Part shown: one piece after another, positions 7,862-16,100 of the stretch
Numbering within the stretch: the stretch's first letter is position 1
Layout of the letters: the number at the start of each line of letters is the position of its first letter
Assembly (NCBI GenBank): GCA_934675095.1
Contig: CAKUPC010000034.1
Coordinates: 1-21,445 of the forward strand
Source: an uncultured Bacteroidales bacterium
GTDB lineage: Bacteria > Bacteroidota > Bacteroidia > Bacteroidales > UBA932
Direction of reading: 5' to 3'
DNA length: 21,445 nucleotides
Notes under the pieces: model-generated
The model's database searches: none
What the model saw: the letters and a program-made list of their open reading frames with translations, nothing else
Told to the model about the DNA's origin: nothing
Made by a program: the position numbers and the translations under genes

Positions 7862-7895
7862 CAAAAATAATAAATTATGCGCGATTGTGTTCAAA
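7862..7895 (-). promoter_or_regulatory. Probable promoter of asd
   Basis: Read on the minus strand, TTTG (7892-7895) precedes TATTTTTG (7862-7869). Both match the Bacteroidetes consensus, but the 22-base spacer is slightly long. It lies about 50 bases before the asd start. Confidence 0.45.
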
Positions 7896-7972
7896 ATGAG
7901 GCCACAACTATGCAATTCGAGGGGCAAAATTACCGAGAAATGAGGATAATGATGAAAAAATGTCGAAAAATA

Positions 7973-8003
7973 TTTGGAGATTAAAAATATCGCCGTATAT
8001 TTG
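7973..8003 (+). promoter_or_regulatory. Promoter of the ABC transporter operon
   Basis: TTTG (7973-7976), a 19-base spacer, then TATATTTG (7996-8003): an exact match to the Bacteroidetes housekeeping promoter pattern. Transcription should start near 8010, inside the inverted repeat that follows. Confidence 0.8.
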
Positions 8004-8005
8004 TG

Positions 8006-8027
8006 GTGTATTACAATACTAATACAC
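8006..8027 (+). promoter_or_regulatory. Putative operator of the GntR/YtrA-type repressor
   Basis: A perfect 8-bp inverted repeat, GTGTATTA (8006-8013) and TAATACAC (8020-8027), with a 6-base spacer, sits over the predicted transcription start. The arm sequence (GT.TA..TA.AC) is of the type bound by YtrA-subfamily GntR repressors. The operon's last gene encodes such a regulator, which suggests feedback repression. Confidence 0.65.
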
Positions 8028-8067
8028 TATCAAAATAAGACAAAACAGATAATTTAATACTATTAAA

Positions 8068-8919
8068 ATGATTACAATCAACAACTTAAGCTTCGCCTAC
8101 GGCAACAACGCCGTGCTGAAGAACATTTCAATGGAGCTGAAACCCGGGAACATCTACGGGCTGCTCGGAGAGAACGGAGTGGGAAAGACCACTCTTCTGA
8201 CCCTGCTCTGCGGGCTAAAGAAGCCACAGACGGGAACAATCGACATAGACGGCTACAGACCGTATGACCGCAAGCCGGGGCTGCTCACCCAAATCTACTA
8301 CCTCAGCGACGAGGTTGCGGAAATCACGATGAAGCCGATGGAGTTCGCGCTGAACTACGGCAAGTTCTGGGACGGATTCTCGCTTGAGGCATTCGAGGCG
8401 ATGATTGACCTGTTCGAGGTTCCTAAGGACAACAGGATGGACAGGATGTCGGCCGGCCAGCTCAAGAAGACGCACATCTCATTCGCGCTCGCGAGCGGAA
8501 GCCGCTGCATTCTTATGGACGAGCCGACCAACGGGCTCGACATCCCGTCAAAGGCACAGTTCCGCAAGGCACTGATGCAATACACTTCGGAGGACGCGAC
8601 AGTCGTGATTTCAACGCATCAGGTCAAGGACCTCGAAAATGTCATCGACCCCGTAATAATCCTTGACCGTCAGGACGTTCTGCTCAACGCCGGCATCGCG
8701 GAGATTTCCCATAAGCTCTTCTTTGACTACGGGACGGAAGTCAATCCGAACGCCCTCTACAGCGAGTTCATCCCGGGCGGCTGCATCCAGGTGCTCCCGA
8801 ACACCGACGGCCGCGAGAGCAAGGTCAACATCGAGGCGCTCTTCAACGCCGTCCACAAGAACAAGGAGTGGTTCAAGGCAAATTTCAGCAGCGCAACAGA
8901 TTCACAATACAGTGAATAG
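8068..8919 (+). CDS. ABC transporter ATP-binding protein
   Basis: A 283-residue ABC ATPase. Walker A is GENGVGKT (about residues 34-41), Walker B ILMDEPTNGLD and the switch histidine is in ISTHQV. The signature motif is MSAGQLKK rather than LSGGQ, a divergence common in this exporter subgroup. After about residue 200 there is an extra C-terminal region of unknown role. It would energise the permease encoded 72 bases downstream. The gene order ATPase-permease-GntR resembles the YtrA-regulated transporters of Firmicutes, although there the regulator usually comes first. The substrate is not evident; cell-envelope stress or antimicrobial peptides are possibilities by analogy only. Confidence 0.9.
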   Translation: MITINNLSFAYGNNAVLKNISMELKPGNIYGLLGENGVGKTTLLTLLCGLKKPQTGTIDIDGYRPYDRKPGLLTQIYYLSDEVAEITMKPMEFALNYGKFWDGFSLEAFEAMIDLFEVPKDNRMDRMSAGQLKKTHISFALASGSRCILMDEPTNGLDIPSKAQFRKALMQYTSEDATVVISTHQVKDLENVIDPVIILDRQDVLLNAGIAEISHKLFFDYGTEVNPNALYSEFIPGGCIQVLPNTDGRESKVNIEALFNAVHKNKEWFKANFSSATDSQYSE

Positions 8920-8991
8920 AATTAAAGAAGAAATTGTAATAATAGTACATAACACCTATATAAGGTTTTGAAACAGATTTTTGAGACAACT

Positions 8992-9819
8992 ATGAACGAT
9001 ACATTCAATTTTACGAGGTTCGGCAAATATTTCGTCAGCGACCTCAGGAACACATTCAACAACACATGGCTCACGGTCCTGCTCACCTCCCTGTCCGGAC
9101 TCATAGCCTACCTCTTCTGCGGCACGATTCACCTTCTCGTTGACGGCAGCTGGGCATCCTACGGGCTCATCGGAAGGGCAATATCATTCTTCATCCTGCT
9201 CTACATCCTCATTCTCGTCGTCCCGTCAAAGGCATACGGATTCTTCACCGACAAGCGCAGCGGCGGATTCTACACGCTGATTCCGGCATCGTCACTCGAA
9301 AAATTCCTCACGATGTTCATCAACACGGCAATCCTCGCCCCTCTCGCATACGTCGCGATAGCCCTCGCCGCCGACAGTCTTCTCTGCCTCGTCGATCCGA
9401 AATGCGGTGAAACTCTCATCACGACGGCGGCAAAAGGCGCTCAGCAGTTCAACGAGCTCTGCAACATCACGGACGAAGACCTTAACATTCAGCTATTCTC
9501 CAGCGCCGAGGTCTTCTGGGGAGTGGTCGTGAACATCATCTCGTGGGTCCTCACCTTCCTTCTCGGAGCGCTCTATTTCAAGAAGAACAAAATCGGCAAG
9601 ACCATACTCGTGATGATTCTCGTGTCAATGGCCACAAGCATGGTTCTCACTCCGATAATGTTTCATCTCGGCGAAGGCCTCATAGACTGGCTCGACAGCA
9701 TGGACAACCCGGAACGCATCCTCAGCACCGTGAAATGGGTGAGCTACAGCGTCAGCATCCTCATAACGCTCGCACTCGGAGTCTGGGCATACGTCCGCGT
9801 AAAAACCGTAAAACACTAA
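8992..9819 (+). CDS. ABC transporter permease, six predicted membrane segments
   Basis: A 275-residue integral membrane protein from the ATG at 8992; a TTG at 8968 is in frame but less likely. Hydrophobic segments lie at about residues 26-44, 60-80, 105-128, 172-195, 202-222 and 245-267. A polar loop of some 40 residues sits between segments three and four. It is the natural partner of the ATPase just upstream and is followed after 11 bases by the GntR gene, so the three are one operon. No specific family name can be given with certainty; it fits ABC-2-like permeases. The N-terminal FGKYFVSDLRNTFNN is probably a cytoplasmic interfacial helix. Confidence 0.8.
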   Translation: MNDTFNFTRFGKYFVSDLRNTFNNTWLTVLLTSLSGLIAYLFCGTIHLLVDGSWASYGLIGRAISFFILLYILILVVPSKAYGFFTDKRSGGFYTLIPASSLEKFLTMFINTAILAPLAYVAIALAADSLLCLVDPKCGETLITTAAKGAQQFNELCNITDEDLNIQLFSSAEVFWGVVVNIISWVLTFLLGALYFKKNKIGKTILVMILVSMATSMVLTPIMFHLGEGLIDWLDSMDNPERILSTVKWVSYSVSILITLALGVWAYVRVKTVKH

Positions 9820-9830
9820 ATCTCAGGAAT

Positions 9831-10172
9831 ATGGAATTTAACGCGAACAAATCCATATATCTCCAGATTGCAGACGCCATCTGCGAGAAAATACTCTCCG
9901 AAGAGCTGAAGGGCGAAGACCGCATCCCGTCGGTCCGGGAATATGGAGCCGAAATCGGCGTGAACCCCAACACGGTCATGCGCAGCTACGAAAAGCTCAC
10001 GGCCGACGGCATCATCTACAACAAGCGGGGGATAGGCTATTTCGTCACCCCCGACGCACGAGGCAAGGTTCTATCAAGCCTTCAGCGCGAATTTTTCGAG
10101 ACCGAATGGCCGGCCGTCCTCCGCAAGATGAAGCTCCTGGAAATCAGCCTCTCCGACCTCCCGACCGACTGA
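9831..10172 (+). CDS. Short GntR family repressor, YtrA-like
   Basis: A 113-residue protein consisting of a GntR winged helix with only a short C-terminal tail, the size expected of the YtrA subfamily. The start MEFNANKSIYLQIADAIC at 9831 is preceded by CTCAGGAAT. The DNA-binding core includes IPSVREYGAEIGVNPNTVMR, SYEKLTADGIIYNKRGIGYF and VTPDAR. The tail (roughly 80-113) likely forms the dimer helices. No ligand domain is visible, so the signal may be sensed through the transporter or a small ligand at the dimer interface. It probably represses its own operon through the repeat at 8006-8027. A longer open frame upstream (from 9543) overlaps the permease and is not the gene. Confidence 0.92.
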   Translation: MEFNANKSIYLQIADAICEKILSEELKGEDRIPSVREYGAEIGVNPNTVMRSYEKLTADGIIYNKRGIGYFVTPDARGKVLSSLQREFFETEWPAVLRKMKLLEISLSDLPTD

Positions 10173-10194
10173 CATTTTCATCCCGCACATTAAG

Positions 10195-10243
10195 AACTTG
10201 GGCTAAATCGACGATTTTTTCATCGATTTAGCCCAAGTTTTTT
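10195..10243. terminator. Bidirectional terminator, hairpin repeat copy 1
   Basis: A perfect 17-bp stem: AACTTGGGCTAAATCGA (10195-10211) pairs with 10223-10239, with an 11-base loop, followed by a run of T. It lies between the convergent GntR and XRE genes and can stop transcription in both directions. The core GGGCTAAATCGACGATTTTT recurs at 11799 and 13035 in the same orientation, so it also belongs to a dispersed repeat. Confidence 0.8.
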
Positions 10244-10265
10244 ACTTTTGGCATACGACCAAACG

Positions 10266-10628
10266 CTAAGCAAGGCTGACTTCAAGCCGCAGGCTGAGTC
10301 CCAGCGCATCTGCAAGGCGGATGAAAGAGGAAAGCTGCATATCCGTCTCGCCGTGCTCAATCCGATTTATGTAGGTCCTCTTGCAGCCGACATTGTCCGC
10401 CAACTCTTTCTGAGTCAGTCCAAGTTCCTTGCGACGTTCTTTAAGAACCTCTCCATAGTACCACGCCCGGGCCTTCGCGTCAAAAGCCTCACGCTCCGCC
10501 GTTCCATGAGCCCCCACTTCTTTCGCGAGCACAGTTTCAGCCGACACAAATCCCTCTTTCTCAGAAACATCAACATTTCTGAGAGCCGCCCATTCTTCAG
10601 GAGACAGCCTATAATCCGAATTTCTCAT
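10266..10628 (-). CDS. XRE-type HTH antitoxin, HigA-like
   Basis: A 120-residue protein with an acidic N-terminal half (residues 1-55) and a C-terminal XRE helix-turn-helix at about 60-115: LKERRKELGLTQKELADNVG, then RTYINRIEHGETDMQLSSF. This arrangement is seen in antitoxins of HigBA/RelE-type pairs. The ATG overlaps the TGA of an upstream frame that looks like the C-terminal end of a HigB-like toxin, as expected for a toxin-first operon. Because that toxin is truncated, this is probably an orphan antitoxin, or the remnant of a decayed system. An SD-like AGGAGG precedes the start. Confidence 0.85.
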   Translation of the reverse strand: MRNSDYRLSPEEWAALRNVDVSEKEGFVSAETVLAKEVGAHGTAEREAFDAKARAWYYGEVLKERRKELGLTQKELADNVGCKRTYINRIEHGETDMQLSSFIRLADALGLSLRLEVSLA

Positions 10629-10837
10629 AACATCCTCCTTAAAATATTCATTGCCACAGTAAAAGCCCGTCCATAGTCCTTCGTTCCTTTCTTGACAAAA
10701 CCACAGAATAGAACAATTCTCTTTCCATCGGCAAAAGTAACTAATTGATTTCTTTTTTGCAAATATAAACGGCGGCCACCCTTTCGGATAAACGCCGCAA
10801 TATTATGTAGAAATGTTTGAAACAGGTAAATTCCTCC
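10625..10837 (-). pseudogene. Remnant of a HigB/RelE-like toxin
   Basis: An open frame of 70 codons without a proper start ends in a TGA that overlaps the antitoxin start (ATGA). Its last 45 residues read QLVTFADGKRIVLFCGF, then VKKGTKDYGRA, resembling the conserved end of phage-type HigB toxins (…DG.rIvlLhGF.KKtqKtp..ei..A…). The N-terminal half does not look like the family, and a stop lies at 10838, just after the FISUMP gene. I therefore read it as a truncated toxin; its exact left boundary is uncertain. It is probably inactive. Confidence 0.5.
10732..10763 (-). promoter_or_regulatory. Possible promoter for the orphan antitoxin
   Basis: On the minus strand TTTG (10760-10763), a 20-base spacer, then TACTTTTG (10732-10739) fit the Bacteroidetes consensus. 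It lies inside the toxin remnant and would produce a leader of about 100 bases before the antitoxin ATG. A second TATATTTG overlaps at 10760-10767. Confidence 0.4.
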
Positions 10838-10847
10838 TTAGCAACTG

Positions 10848-11420
10848 TCAGTTTTTGACGCAACGCACTGAGAATGCGCAAATACCATCTTGCATAAAAA
10901 AACTATATTGCCCTACGTACATCTTAAAAGGAGACTTGACATCAGATACTCCCACTCCTCTACCACCACAAAAAACGAAGCAGTCTCCAGTTGATAGCCA
11001 ATAACAACCATATTCTTGCAAACCTCGATGACCATAGCCAAAGTTATAACCCGCACAAGGCAAAAACACAGAGTCCCCATCCGGAGACGAACCCGTGAAG
11101 AATAACCCCCTTATCCTGTCTTCAGATTCGCCAAAATGATAGAATAAAGCCATAATAGTCTCGATTTCGTCGCGCGTCGGCAGCCGCCAATCATCTGGAC
11201 AAGATTGAAGTGCCATATCATAGGTAAAGAGTCGTCCCCTATCGGAACAACTCGTGGCTCCCACATTGCAAGTCGCCCAAGTGACACCATCAATAGTAAC
11301 CGAAGACTCTGGGGTATAAGAATCATCTGACATACCACTCTCGGATTCACTCTTGGAGCAAGACACGCCAAGAAAAAGCACTGCAAGACAGCTGGTTAAT
11401 AAACAAATAGTTCTTTTCAT
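10848..11420 (-). CDS. FISUMP-domain lipoprotein
   Basis: A 190-residue protein with a lipoprotein signal peptide (MKRTICLLTSCLAVLF, lipidated Cys21 in GVSC), then a Ser/Glu-rich linker and a FISUMP (Fibrobacter succinogenes major paralogous) domain from about residue 42. Landmarks are VTIDGVTWATCNVGA near the start, CPDDWRLPTRDEIETI in the middle, YGCYWLST, and the terminal FSVRCVKN. The domain is thought to be extracellular and is common on Bacteroidetes surface lipoproteins and adhesins; its ligand is unknown. The gene is complete. Its leader is homologous to that of the coiled-coil lipoprotein at 1-1268. Only ten bases separate its stop from the toxin remnant frame. Confidence 0.85.
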   Translation of the reverse strand: MKRTICLLTSCLAVLFLGVSCSKSESESGMSDDSYTPESSVTIDGVTWATCNVGATSCSDRGRLFTYDMALQSCPDDWRLPTRDEIETIMALFYHFGESEDRIRGLFFTGSSPDGDSVFLPCAGYNFGYGHRGLQEYGCYWLSTGDCFVFCGGRGVGVSDVKSPFKMYVGQYSFFMQDGICAFSVRCVKN

Positions 11421-11479
11421 TCGTTTGATTTCTCCACTCCGTCAGGCTCCCAAACAGAGGATTTAAAATAAAACAGAAA

Positions 11480-11558
11480 GTGTGGAGCCTGATTTCGTTT
11501 ATCTAAAGAGAGGTTCTGACAAAACCTAAAAGCAAATAAACTGAAACAATCCCCACAC
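11480..11558 (-). promoter_or_regulatory. Candidate structured RNA in the FISUMP leader (copy B)
   Basis: This lies within a leader of about 285 bases between the predicted start near 11705 and the ATG at 11420. Nested complementary segments: GTGTGG 11480-11485 with CCACAC 11553-11558, GTTTAT 11497-11502 with ATAAAC 11536-11541, GGTT 11512-11515 with AACC 11523-11526. The outer span is 79 bases, identical to copy A at 1334-1412. A second shared block near the 5' end of the transcript (11615-11690) contains TTTAAGGAC and CGAAAACACTTTCA (plus-strand reading). Function is unknown. Confidence 0.55.
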
Positions 11559-11711
11559 CTGTATCGAAGGGTGTAGAATACACGCAACCGAATACAGATG
11601 ACGGTGCTGTTCGCTGTCCTTGCTTTTATTGAAACTGTCAGATTTCTCTTTAAGGACAGTGCGAAAACACTTTCATCAATATGTCATTGCAGACTTTCGC
11701 CTACAACTTGG

Positions 11712-11742
11712 CAAATGTATGAAATATTTTCGGAACATCAAA
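11712..11742 (-). promoter_or_regulatory. Promoter of the FISUMP lipoprotein leader
   Basis: On the minus strand TTTG (11739-11742), exactly 19 bases, then TACATTTG (11712-11719): a full match to the Bacteroidetes promoter. It implies a long untranslated leader. The equivalent position in copy A carries the weaker TAACCTTG (1576-1583). Confidence 0.75.
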
Positions 11743-11790
11743 ACAGCACCGATGGGATTGTTTCAGAATTAAAGATACGGATTCACACAA

Positions 11791-11832
11791 AAGAACTTGG
11801 GCTAAATCGACGATTTTTCCTTCGATTTAGCC
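11791..11832 (+). repeat. Dispersed hairpin repeat, copy 2
   Basis: AAGAACTTGGGCTAAATCGA, then CGATTTTTCC and TCGATTTAGCC. The arms are 11799-11810 and 11822-11832. The core is the same as at 10195 and 13028, but the right flank diverges after TTTAGCC and lacks a T-run, so this copy is a weaker terminator. It sits between the FISUMP promoter and the broken ATPase gene. Confidence 0.75.
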
Positions 11833-11852
11833 TATTATCAAGTAAATGATTG

Positions 11853-11910
11853 TAAATGATGCAAATGGCGCATGATTTATTGCAGCAACGGATAAAAATG
11901 CATATATTTG
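11853..11910 (+). promoter_or_regulatory. Promoter and inverted repeat before the broken ATPase gene
   Basis: TTG (11880-11882), a 20-base spacer, then TATATTTG (11903-11910). Immediately upstream are TAAATGATGC (11853-11862) and GCATGATTTA (11870-11879), an inverted repeat with one mismatch per arm. A direct repeat GTAAATGAT occurs at 11842 and 11852. The promoter looks intact although the gene behind it is not. Confidence 0.5.
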
Positions 11911-11920
11911 TAATCGTTAA

Positions 11921-13026
11921 CATTGTGTATTTACACGGAATCACAGAACAGACAAGAGTCTAAGGGATCCGGACGTATTGCTTCAATATATCAACAGCCG
12001 GCTCACGACGGATGGCCGGTACTATGTAATGCTGGATGAAGTGCAAATGGTTCGTGAATTTGAAGATGTCTTAAACTCGTTTCTAAATATCAGCAATGTT
12101 GATGTGTTTGTGACAGGTTCAAATGCAAGGTTCCTGTCTAAAGATGTTATCACAGAATTCCGTGGCCGAGGCGATGAGATTCATGTGCGTCCGCTGACTT
12201 TTAGGGAGGTTGCTGATTTTCTTGGCAACTATTCACAAGAACTAATCCGCGAATACATGCTCTATGGCGGTTTACCTCAAGTGGTATTAGAGGCGAATGT
12301 TCAAAAAAAATAGACTATCTGGGACAGCAAATGGAGAATACATATCTCCGAGATATTAAGGAACGGTATGAGGTGCGCCAAGACAGCGATTTAGCCGAAC
12401 TGATGAATATAATGGCTTCGTGCGTTGGCTGCCTGACAAATCCGCCGAAGATTGCCGATACCTTTAAGAGTGTCAAACAAAGCAGCATCTCAGTAGATAC
12501 CATACGGCAGTATATAGAGCATATGGAAGACGCTTTTATCATAGAGCGTTCTACCCGTTATGACATTAAAGGGCGCAAGTACATTGATTCGCCATATAAA
12601 TATTACTTTGAAGATCTCGGGCTTAGAAATGTACGCCTTGGTTTCCGGCAAGTAGAGCCAACACATCTGATGGAGAATCTGCTTTTCAACGAACTGCGTT
12701 CTTTAGGTATGAAGATAGATGTGGGTCAGGTTTTTACCGAAACGAAAAGTGCAGATGGCACCCGCCAGCGAAGAACCTTGGAAGTGGATTTTGTATGTAA
12801 TCGTGGATATGAACGAGTGTACATCCAGTCTGCCTATGCGATGGAAACTGAGGAAAAGTTTAATCAAGAGTTAGCATCTCTAGTCAAACTTCGCGATGGA
12901 TTTCGACGTATTGTGATAGTAAATGGCCTTCAGCCTACATATATGAATGATGATGGCATATATATAGTAAATTTAATGGACTTTCTCCGCGCCCCGGAGC
13001 AATTTGTCGGCATAATGGTTGTCTGA
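11921..13026 (+). pseudogene. Broken AAA/DUF4143 ATPase: no Walker A, frameshift in an A8 run
   Basis: Two frames together encode most of a DUF4143-type ATPase. The first (about 11921-12313) has the Walker B strand YYVMLDEVQ, the sensor segment DVFVTGSNARFLSKD, TEFRGRGDEIHVRPLTF and MLYGGLPQVVLE. It then stops at TAG directly after eight A (about 12303-12310). The second (12331-13026) continues in the -1 frame with YLRDIKERYEV, SVDTIRQYIEHMEDAFI, YYFEDLGLRNVRLGF and the final region with EVDFVC. Reading back one base on the A run joins them as VQKKIDYLGQQMENTYLRD, which fits the family. The N-terminal Walker A region is missing: the frame is closed by TAA at 11918-11920 shortly after the promoter. 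It is a decayed gene, unless the missing part moved elsewhere. It is not a close copy of the ATPase at 3360-4484. Confidence 0.8.
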
Positions 13027-13027
13027 A

Positions 13028-13073
13028 AGAACTCGGGCTAAATCGACGATTTTTCCTTCGATTTAGCCCAAAT
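13028..13073 (+). repeat. Dispersed hairpin repeat, copy 3
   Basis: Starting two bases after the stop of the ATPase pseudogene is AGAACTCGGGCTAAATCGAC, followed by the returning arm TCGATTTAGCCC (13058-13069); left arm GGGCTAAATCGA 13035-13046. The loop CGATTTTTCCT is identical to copy 2. It lies between convergent genes, so it probably acts as a terminator. With copy 2 it brackets the ATPase pseudogene. Confidence 0.75.
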
Positions 13074-13117
13074 TTGATATTATCTACTTAAATTTCTTTA
13101 GGTTCTATCGTTTTCTT

Positions 13118-16100
13118 TTACTCGTCCTTGACGCCGTAGTCGGCGCGGAGGCGGTCAAAGCCGGCATCGACGAGGGCAACCACAGCGTCGTCGCCGCTGT
13201 CCTTGGCTATGTCCTGAACCATGAGGACCATGTTGCGGGCGCGGTCGAAGTCGTCCTTGGCGTAGTCGTAGAACTGGAAGAAGAAGTTCACGGACTGGAA
13301 CATCCTGGCGAGGAAGCGTTTGGCAAGGTCGGAGGCCTTGTCCTTCTCGCCGAGGACATAGTAGAGGTTAATCATGTCCATGACCATCAGCTCGTTGGAG
13401 TAGCCGAGATAGGAAATGTCCAGCGGATAGTTCTTCTCCGGCACGCAGGCCTGACACTTGTCGAGCATCTCGACCGCACGCTCCGGATGACCTGCCTTGA
13501 CCATCTCCTTCGCGACGTTCACGAAGAGCGCGCGCTGCGAGAGGACACCGCAGAAAGTGTAGAGGTGCTGGTTGTCGGCGTAGTAGTCCGGATAGCTGAG
13601 CGCGTCCCACTTATAGACGTTCGTCATCATGTCGTAGAGCCTGTCCGGATCGGCGAATCCCACCTCGGAAGTGCGCTGACGGTTGCGGATAGGGACGAAC
13701 TTGTAGGAGAACCCGTCGTATTCAAGATAGTCCTTGATGCCCATGTTCAGGTCGCCGCCCATATTCAGAAGGTGTATCGGCCTGTCCCACCGGTAGTTCG
13801 AGAGCAGGTCGAGCATGAACAGCTCAGGCTTGGAAATGTAGTCCTTCTTCGGAGACATCGTCAGCACGATATATTCCGGAATCTGAGACTCATATTTCTT
13901 GTCGAGGATTCCGTACTTTATCACATTTTCCTTGTTCACCGGAACCACGAGCTTGCGCGAGCAGATGTAATCCACCATCTTGCCCGACGAGAGCGGAACC
14001 TTCGCCGAAGGATGGCGGAAGACACGCATCACGTCGGAAAGGAGTATGGCGCTGTCGCGGGTGTCATAGATGTGGACGAAATCGTTGGTGCCGTAGAGAT
14101 ACTGGCGCGGGCCGACGCTCAGGTCGAGCGGGGCGGACTTGTTGCAGGCCCACTTCATCTGGTCTATGTGCCAGTCGGTGCCGAGCAGCGAGGTGTTCAC
14201 GATGCGCACGTCAGGACGGCACTCCTCGACCTCCTGTGCATACCAGAGCGGGAAGGTGTCATTGTCGCCGTGGGTTATCAGGATGCCGTTCTCGCCGCAG
14301 GAATTGAGGTAGTTGTAGGCCATCTCGACGGCCGTGCGGCGGTGGCTCCTGTCGTGGTCGTCCCAGTTCTCTGCTCCCATCAGGGCAGGCACGCCGAGGC
14401 AGACAAGCGTCACGGCGGCGGAAACAGCGGCTCCGGCGGTCTCGGAGGAGACTTTCTTCCTGTCGAGCAGTTCCTCAATCCATGTATATAGGGCCAGCAC
14501 CGCGAACCCTATCCAGATTGCAAAGGCGTAGAAAGAGCCGGCGTAGGCGTAGTCCCGCTCGCGCACCTGGAACGGCGGCTGGTTGAGGTATATCACAATC
14601 GCGATTCCCGTCATGAAGAACAGCAGGAAGGTGACCCAGCAGCCCCGCTTGTCCCTTGCGAACTGGAAGAACAGACCGATAAGTCCCAGAAGCAGAGGCA
14701 GCATATAGTAGTGGTTCTTGCCCTTGTTTTCCTTGAGATAGTCCGGCGCGTCGCTCTGGTCTCCGAGGCGTATCTCGTCTATGAACGGGATGCCGCTCTC
14801 CCAGTTGCCTTCGAAAAGCTCGCCCGGGCTCGGGCTGTGGACGTCATTCTGACGGCCGGCGAAGTTCCACATGAAATAGCGCCAGTACATCCAGTTCAGC
14901 TGATAGTCGAAGAAGAAGCTGAGGTTCTCGCCCATAGTCGGCTTGCGGTAGCGTCCGCCCTGCTTACCCCCGTTCTTCATGTAGGAGCCGTAGAACTGCT
15001 TGTAGCGGTCATCGACGCCGTTGCCGCTGTTCCACATACGCGGGAAGAGCATCTTGTCGCCGCCCTTATAGACTATGTTGCCGAACGACGGGGCCTTTAT
15101 GTACTTCCCGTCCATCGGTGCCCAGTACCAGTCGTCCTCGATGTAGTAGTCCGAGTCGAAATACTGACCGTAAATGAGCGGGGTGCTCCCGTACTGCTCG
15201 CGGCTGAGGTAGCGGCAGAGTGTGAAAGGGTTATCGGGCTGGTACTCGTTGGTCGGCGTGTGCGCGCATGAACGGATAATCACAATCGAGAACACGGAGA
15301 ATCCCACCACGATTGTCGTGAAGCACAGCAGCAGCGTGTTGAGAAACGCCTTCTGCCTTTTCATCGTCACGAAAAGTCCCCAGAAGCAGAGCGCGAAGAG
15401 CAGCACCATGAAGAAAACCGCCCCCGAATTGTACGGCAGATGGAATGTGTTCACGAAGAGCAGGTCGAAATATGCCGCTGCCTTAGGAAGGTAAGGTATT
15501 ATCACAAAGAGGATAAGCGCCAGAATCACGCACGAGAGCGCGAAGATTCCCACGAGCTGCCAGAATGTATATCCCCTGTCCTCACGCTTCCTGTAATAGT
15601 AGAGGAACACGAGGCACGGAATCGTCAGCAGGTTCAGCAGGTGCACGCCTATCGAGAGACCCATCAGAAAGCAAATCAGCACAATCCAGCGGTTCGCGTA
15701 AGGCTCGTCCGCCTGTTCGTACCACTTCGTCATCGCCCAGAACACGAGCGCCGTGAAGAGCGAGGACATCGCATAGACCTCACCCTCGACCGCCGAGAAC
15801 CAGAATGTGTCCGAGAAGCAGTATGCGAGCGCTCCGACGGCTCCGCTTCCGTAAATCGCGAGTGCCTTGCCTATGGAATAGCGCCCATTTTCATCGGGTT
15901 TAACAATACGTTTCGCGAGAAAAACAATCGTGAGGTAGAGGAAAAATATCGTCAGCGCGGAGCATATCGCGCTCATCGAGTTCACGGCGACGGCCGCGTG
16001 CATCTTGTCCGTAAACATAGTGCAGAACCGCGCAATGAGCTGAAACACAGGGTTTCCCGGCGGATGTCCGACTTCGAGCTTATATGACGATGCGATGAAC

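Noticed and set aside
9543..10172. GntR frame extended upstream to 209 residues
   Set aside because: The added part overlaps the permease and is not GntR-like; the ATG at 9831 gives a normal YtrA-type size.
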